From Candidatus Woesearchaeota archaeon (lineage in GTDB: Archaea; Nanobdellota; Nanobdellia; Woesearchaeales; JASKKU01), in the NCBI GenBank assembly GCA_011045925.1, contig DSBS01000052.1, positions 1 to 7,190 of the forward strand: 7,190 nt of DNA, read 5' to 3'. The number at the start of each line of letters is the position of its first letter. Position 1 is the stretch's first letter. Both the position numbers and the translations under genes were made by a program. The notes under the pieces were generated by a model, which saw nothing but the letters and a program-made list of their open reading frames with translations, was not told the origin of the DNA and did no database searches. Shown here one piece after another: positions 5,521-7,190 of the stretch.

Positions 5521-6504
5521 ATGAAAAAGGAACTCATTATTTCAATTGATGATATTGTAAACAGGATTAACATTCATCCAAAGTATTCTAATACCTTAAA
5601 ATCAAGAATAGACGAAAACCTATTTCGCGAGGCTATGAGGCATTCAGTTAACCTCGAGATAGAAGAAGCCGACCTTCTTAACGGAAAAAAAATAAAAAAG
5701 GTCAAGGAAGATCACCAAAACTTAATGTCAGCGTGGAGGTGGATTTCTGAAACTGGAATAAACCCCGAAACATTCTACAAGTTAGGACACAAAATTGATC
5801 CAGAAAGAAACCCAGACAACAGTACAAGAACTACTGATGTGTCTTTTGGTCCATTTGAGGGTGAAAATAAGCATAACATCGCCCATTTTCTCTACAGCTT
5901 ATTTGAACATCTTAAATACCCAAATGAACACATCTCATTAAAGGCTCTTGAGGCACACATACAGATTGTAAATATTCATCCTTATGAAGACGGCAACGGC
6001 AGGGCTGCAAGGCTTGTTTCTAATTTCCTGCTTGCCCAGAAAGGATACCCGCCTTATATGATAAGAAGGGATGAAAAGCAGGAATACATCAAGCTAATGG
6101 AAGGCACAATCAAAGACAGAAGGCAAAATGTCAGCTCACTGTGGGCGCCTTCAGAAAATGAAGAAATGCTCCATAGCTTCATTGGTGAGAAGATTCTGGG
6201 CAATGCGCAAAAAATAGAAGAAAGGCTTAAGCAGTACAAGTCTTACTGGCTGACTATTTACAAGACCCCCCCAGAAGTTCAGCATAAGGTAAAGGAATCT
6301 ATTAAGCATTATGCCAGGAAAATGAACTTTCCCCCGCTTGAGATTATCTGCCACCAGAATGGAGAAAGAAGAAGCGTTTGCCTTGAGGTCCTGGGAAACA
6401 TATCAGAGCAGGACTTTGGAAAGATAATGAAGCAGGTTGAGAAAAAGAACAATTTTAAGTACAGGCTTGAATGCGATCATGATAAAGGGATTTACAGAGT
6501 TTGA
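5521..6504 (+). CDS. Fic-domain protein (predicted protein AMP transferase)
   Basis: Fic enzymes usually move AMP from ATP to a Ser, Thr or Tyr hydroxyl of a target protein. This 327-residue protein has the full core motif at 153-164, HPYEDGNGRAAR, fitting HxF[DE]GNG[RK]xxR, with catalytic His153, metal-binding Glu156 in place of Asp, and Arg161. Tyr155 replaces the usual Phe. The flap that positions target chains is probably 101-112 (TRTTDVSFGPF). An N-terminal helix carries SVNLEI at 42-47, matching the class II inhibitory pattern [ST]xxxE[GN] except for Ile at the last position; Glu46 would be the autoinhibitory residue. The Fic domain spans roughly 35-210. Residues 215-327 form a second, mostly helical then beta domain that I do not recognise and that may choose the target. 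It has its own TATA box. No antitoxin-like partner lies beside it, which suits built-in inhibition. Confidence 0.88.
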   Translation: MKKELIISIDDIVNRINIHPKYSNTLKSRIDENLFREAMRHSVNLEIEEADLLNGKKIKKVKEDHQNLMSAWRWISETGINPETFYKLGHKIDPERNPDNSTRTTDVSFGPFEGENKHNIAHFLYSLFEHLKYPNEHISLKALEAHIQIVNIHPYEDGNGRAARLVSNFLLAQKGYPPYMIRRDEKQEYIKLMEGTIKDRRQNVSSLWAPSENEEMLHSFIGEKILGNAQKIEERLKQYKSYWLTIYKTPPEVQHKVKESIKHYARKMNFPPLEIICHQNGERRSVCLEVLGNISEQDFGKIMKQVEKKNNFKYRLECDHDKGIYRV

Positions 6505-6536
6505 AAAGTATTCAGGTTAGAACATCAAAATTGAGA

Positions 6537-6547
6537 TTAAAAAAAAT
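6537..6547 (-). terminator. Possible poly-T terminator after the Nudix gene
   Basis: On the minus strand a run of eight T (6539-6546) lies about 45 bases beyond the Nudix stop, in the 85-base gap between two convergent genes. No hairpin is evident. On the plus strand, T-rich sequence at 6582-6591 could end the Fic transcript. Confidence 0.35.
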
Positions 6548-6589
6548 ATCTTTTAGTGGAATCATTAAGCCTGATTCAAAGGTTTCTTT

Positions 6590-7039
6590 TTATCTTAACC
6601 CATTCAGATATTCCCTCAAAAGAGACTCATGGTTATAAATCATCTTTATTCCTTCCAGCTCATCTCTTGTAAGAAGGACTCCTTCTCCTTCAAGAGCTTC
6701 AAGCTTTGACATGTCAACCAGGGTTGGCTTTTCCAGAATGCACTCATAAAGGGAATAAATGCAGTTTCCGTATTTTGATTCAACTGCAAAGTCATTAAGG
6801 AAAGTTAGGTTCTCAGAGACAATCCTTGAAAACGGTGGCTGAAAATCCTCGGAAAGCTCCCGCTCCAAGGCCTCCCGGGAGGATTCTCCGTCATTTACAA
6901 CCCCGCCAAAAAAAGCATAAGCCCCTCTGTATTCCTCTGGCTTGTAATGCTCGCATTTTCTTTGCAGGTAAAACAGCTGCTTGCCTGTATCTGTTATGAC
7001 TGCTCCTGTGCCGCGGATGGCCTGGCCTTTGTTTTCCAT
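6590..7039 (-). CDS. Nudix hydrolase
   Basis: Predicted cytosolic pyrophosphohydrolase acting on a nucleoside diphosphate linked to another group; the exact substrate is not readable from sequence. From ATG 7039 the protein is 149 residues, a typical single-domain size. The Nudix box GX5EX7REUXEEXGU is at 46-67: Gly46, Glu52, then RELSED at 60-65. The core Glu residues 61 and 64 are present, but the second Glu of the EE pair is Asp65, and the Gly that normally follows is Gln67. The preceding strand (YAFFGGVV) is typical. A longer reading from TTG 7051 adds four residues; ATG 7039 is preferred because a TATA box sits 24 bases upstream. The gene converges with fic and lies immediately inside the right IS copy, mirroring the dUTPase gene at the left. 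Confidence 0.82.
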   Translation of the reverse strand: MENKGQAIRGTGAVITDTGKQLFYLQRKCEHYKPEEYRGAYAFFGGVVNDGESSREALERELSEDFQPPFSRIVSENLTFLNDFAVESKYGNCIYSLYECILEKPTLVDMSKLEALEGEGVLLTRDELEGIKMIYNHESLLREYLNGLR

Positions 7040-7058
7040 AATTAAAGGCAAATGCTTT

Positions 7059-7066
7059 TATTTAAA
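7059..7066 (-). promoter_or_regulatory. TATA box of the Nudix gene
   Basis: On the minus strand, TTTAAATA is centred about 24 bases before ATG 7039, indicating a leaderless transcript and deciding the start against TTG 7051. It begins only about 18 bases inside the IS repeat edge. Confidence 0.55.
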
Positions 7067-7070
7067 AAAG

Positions 7071-7190
7071 TTAATGCAAAAAAAGGCTCTGTTCAAAAAG
7101 TCCAAATAAAAAACAAATAATATTGTGGGCGATAGCCCTACAATATATTTCAGCCCGCATTGTTCGGGCTGAAAGAGAGCTCACGCTAGC
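7071..7190 (-). pseudogene. C-terminal end of a DDE-type IS transposase (partial, right copy)
   Basis: Read on the minus strand from the window edge, 39 codons open to TAA at 7073-7071 give the same peptide as the left copy, differing only in the last residue (His instead of Ser). The E...AHNI signature of DDE transposase C-termini is present. The stop lies beyond the edge of perfect repeat identity at 7084. The two fragments point towards each other, so the full IS copies, if complete, lie outside the window on each side in inverted orientation. It is cut by the window edge, so intactness is unknown. Confidence 0.6.
7084..7190 (-). repeat. 107-bp inverted terminal repeat, right copy (IS 3' end)
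   Basis: Perfect reverse complement of 15-121. The inner edge reads GGCTCTGTTCAAAAAG going outward. It carries both hairpins (7148-7174 and 7120-7146). The window ends while the repeat is still identical, so its true outer limit is unseen. A window stopping inside a repeat at both ends is also what an assembly does when a contig breaks at a multi-copy IS. Confidence 0.9.

Noticed and set aside
7039..7051. TTG start for the Nudix gene
   Set aside because: ATG 7039 is only 12 bases downstream and has the correct TATA spacing; the extra four residues are not conserved-looking.
15..7190. The whole window as a single transposon with 107-bp terminal inverted repeats
   Set aside because: The repeat encodes a transposase C-terminus that enters from outside, the left copy extends 14 bases past the repeat visible on the right, and no full transposase lies inside. 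Two flanking IS copies fit better.

Overview
The window looks archaeal and is probably from a small-genome, AT-rich lineage such as DPANN (Woesearchaeota/Pacearchaeota-like). That lineage is an inference from gene character and not a database result. The strongest sign of an archaeon is promoter layout. Six transcription units have a TATA-like box (TTTATAAA, TTTAAAAA, TATAAATAAT, TATATAAAT and similar) centred 24-27 bases before the start codon. None has a clear Shine-Dalgarno sequence, which is the pattern of leaderless archaeal mRNAs.

Layout. Both ends of the window hold the same 107-bp sequence in inverted orientation (15-121 and 7084-7190). Each copy encodes, in frame, the C-terminus of a DDE-type transposase reading inward. 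The window is therefore bracketed by two inverted copies of one insertion sequence, only their 3' ends visible. Between them, from left to right: a dUTPase-like gene (+, 167-673); the C-terminal remnant of a class I methyltransferase (-, 745-1218); a two-gene envelope operon (-) made of a Cys-repeat coiled-coil lipoprotein (2135-3415) and a single-pass membrane protein with a long Lys-rich, histone-H1-like tail (1259-2125); a divergent alpha/beta protein of unknown function (+, 3522-4340); a PHP-domain phosphoesterase gene (+, 4391-5474) broken by one frameshift and one nonsense codon; a Fic-domain protein (+, 5521-6504); and a Nudix hydrolase (-, 6590-7039) convergent with fic.

How the genes may work together. 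dUTPase and Nudix proteins clean nucleotide pools, PHP phosphoesterases of the TrpH/RNase AM type act on nucleotides or RNA ends, and Fic enzymes transfer AMP to proteins, so much of the cargo concerns nucleotide chemistry. The lipoprotein/membrane-protein pair is the least described part and the best candidate for a new system: a surface-anchored Cys-rich and coiled-coil protein made with a membrane protein whose tail resembles DNA- or RNA-binding basic tails. Two decayed genes and flanking IS copies mark this as an accessory, remodelled region. No stretch over 300 bases lacks a gene, and no tRNA, rRNA or CRISPR array was seen.
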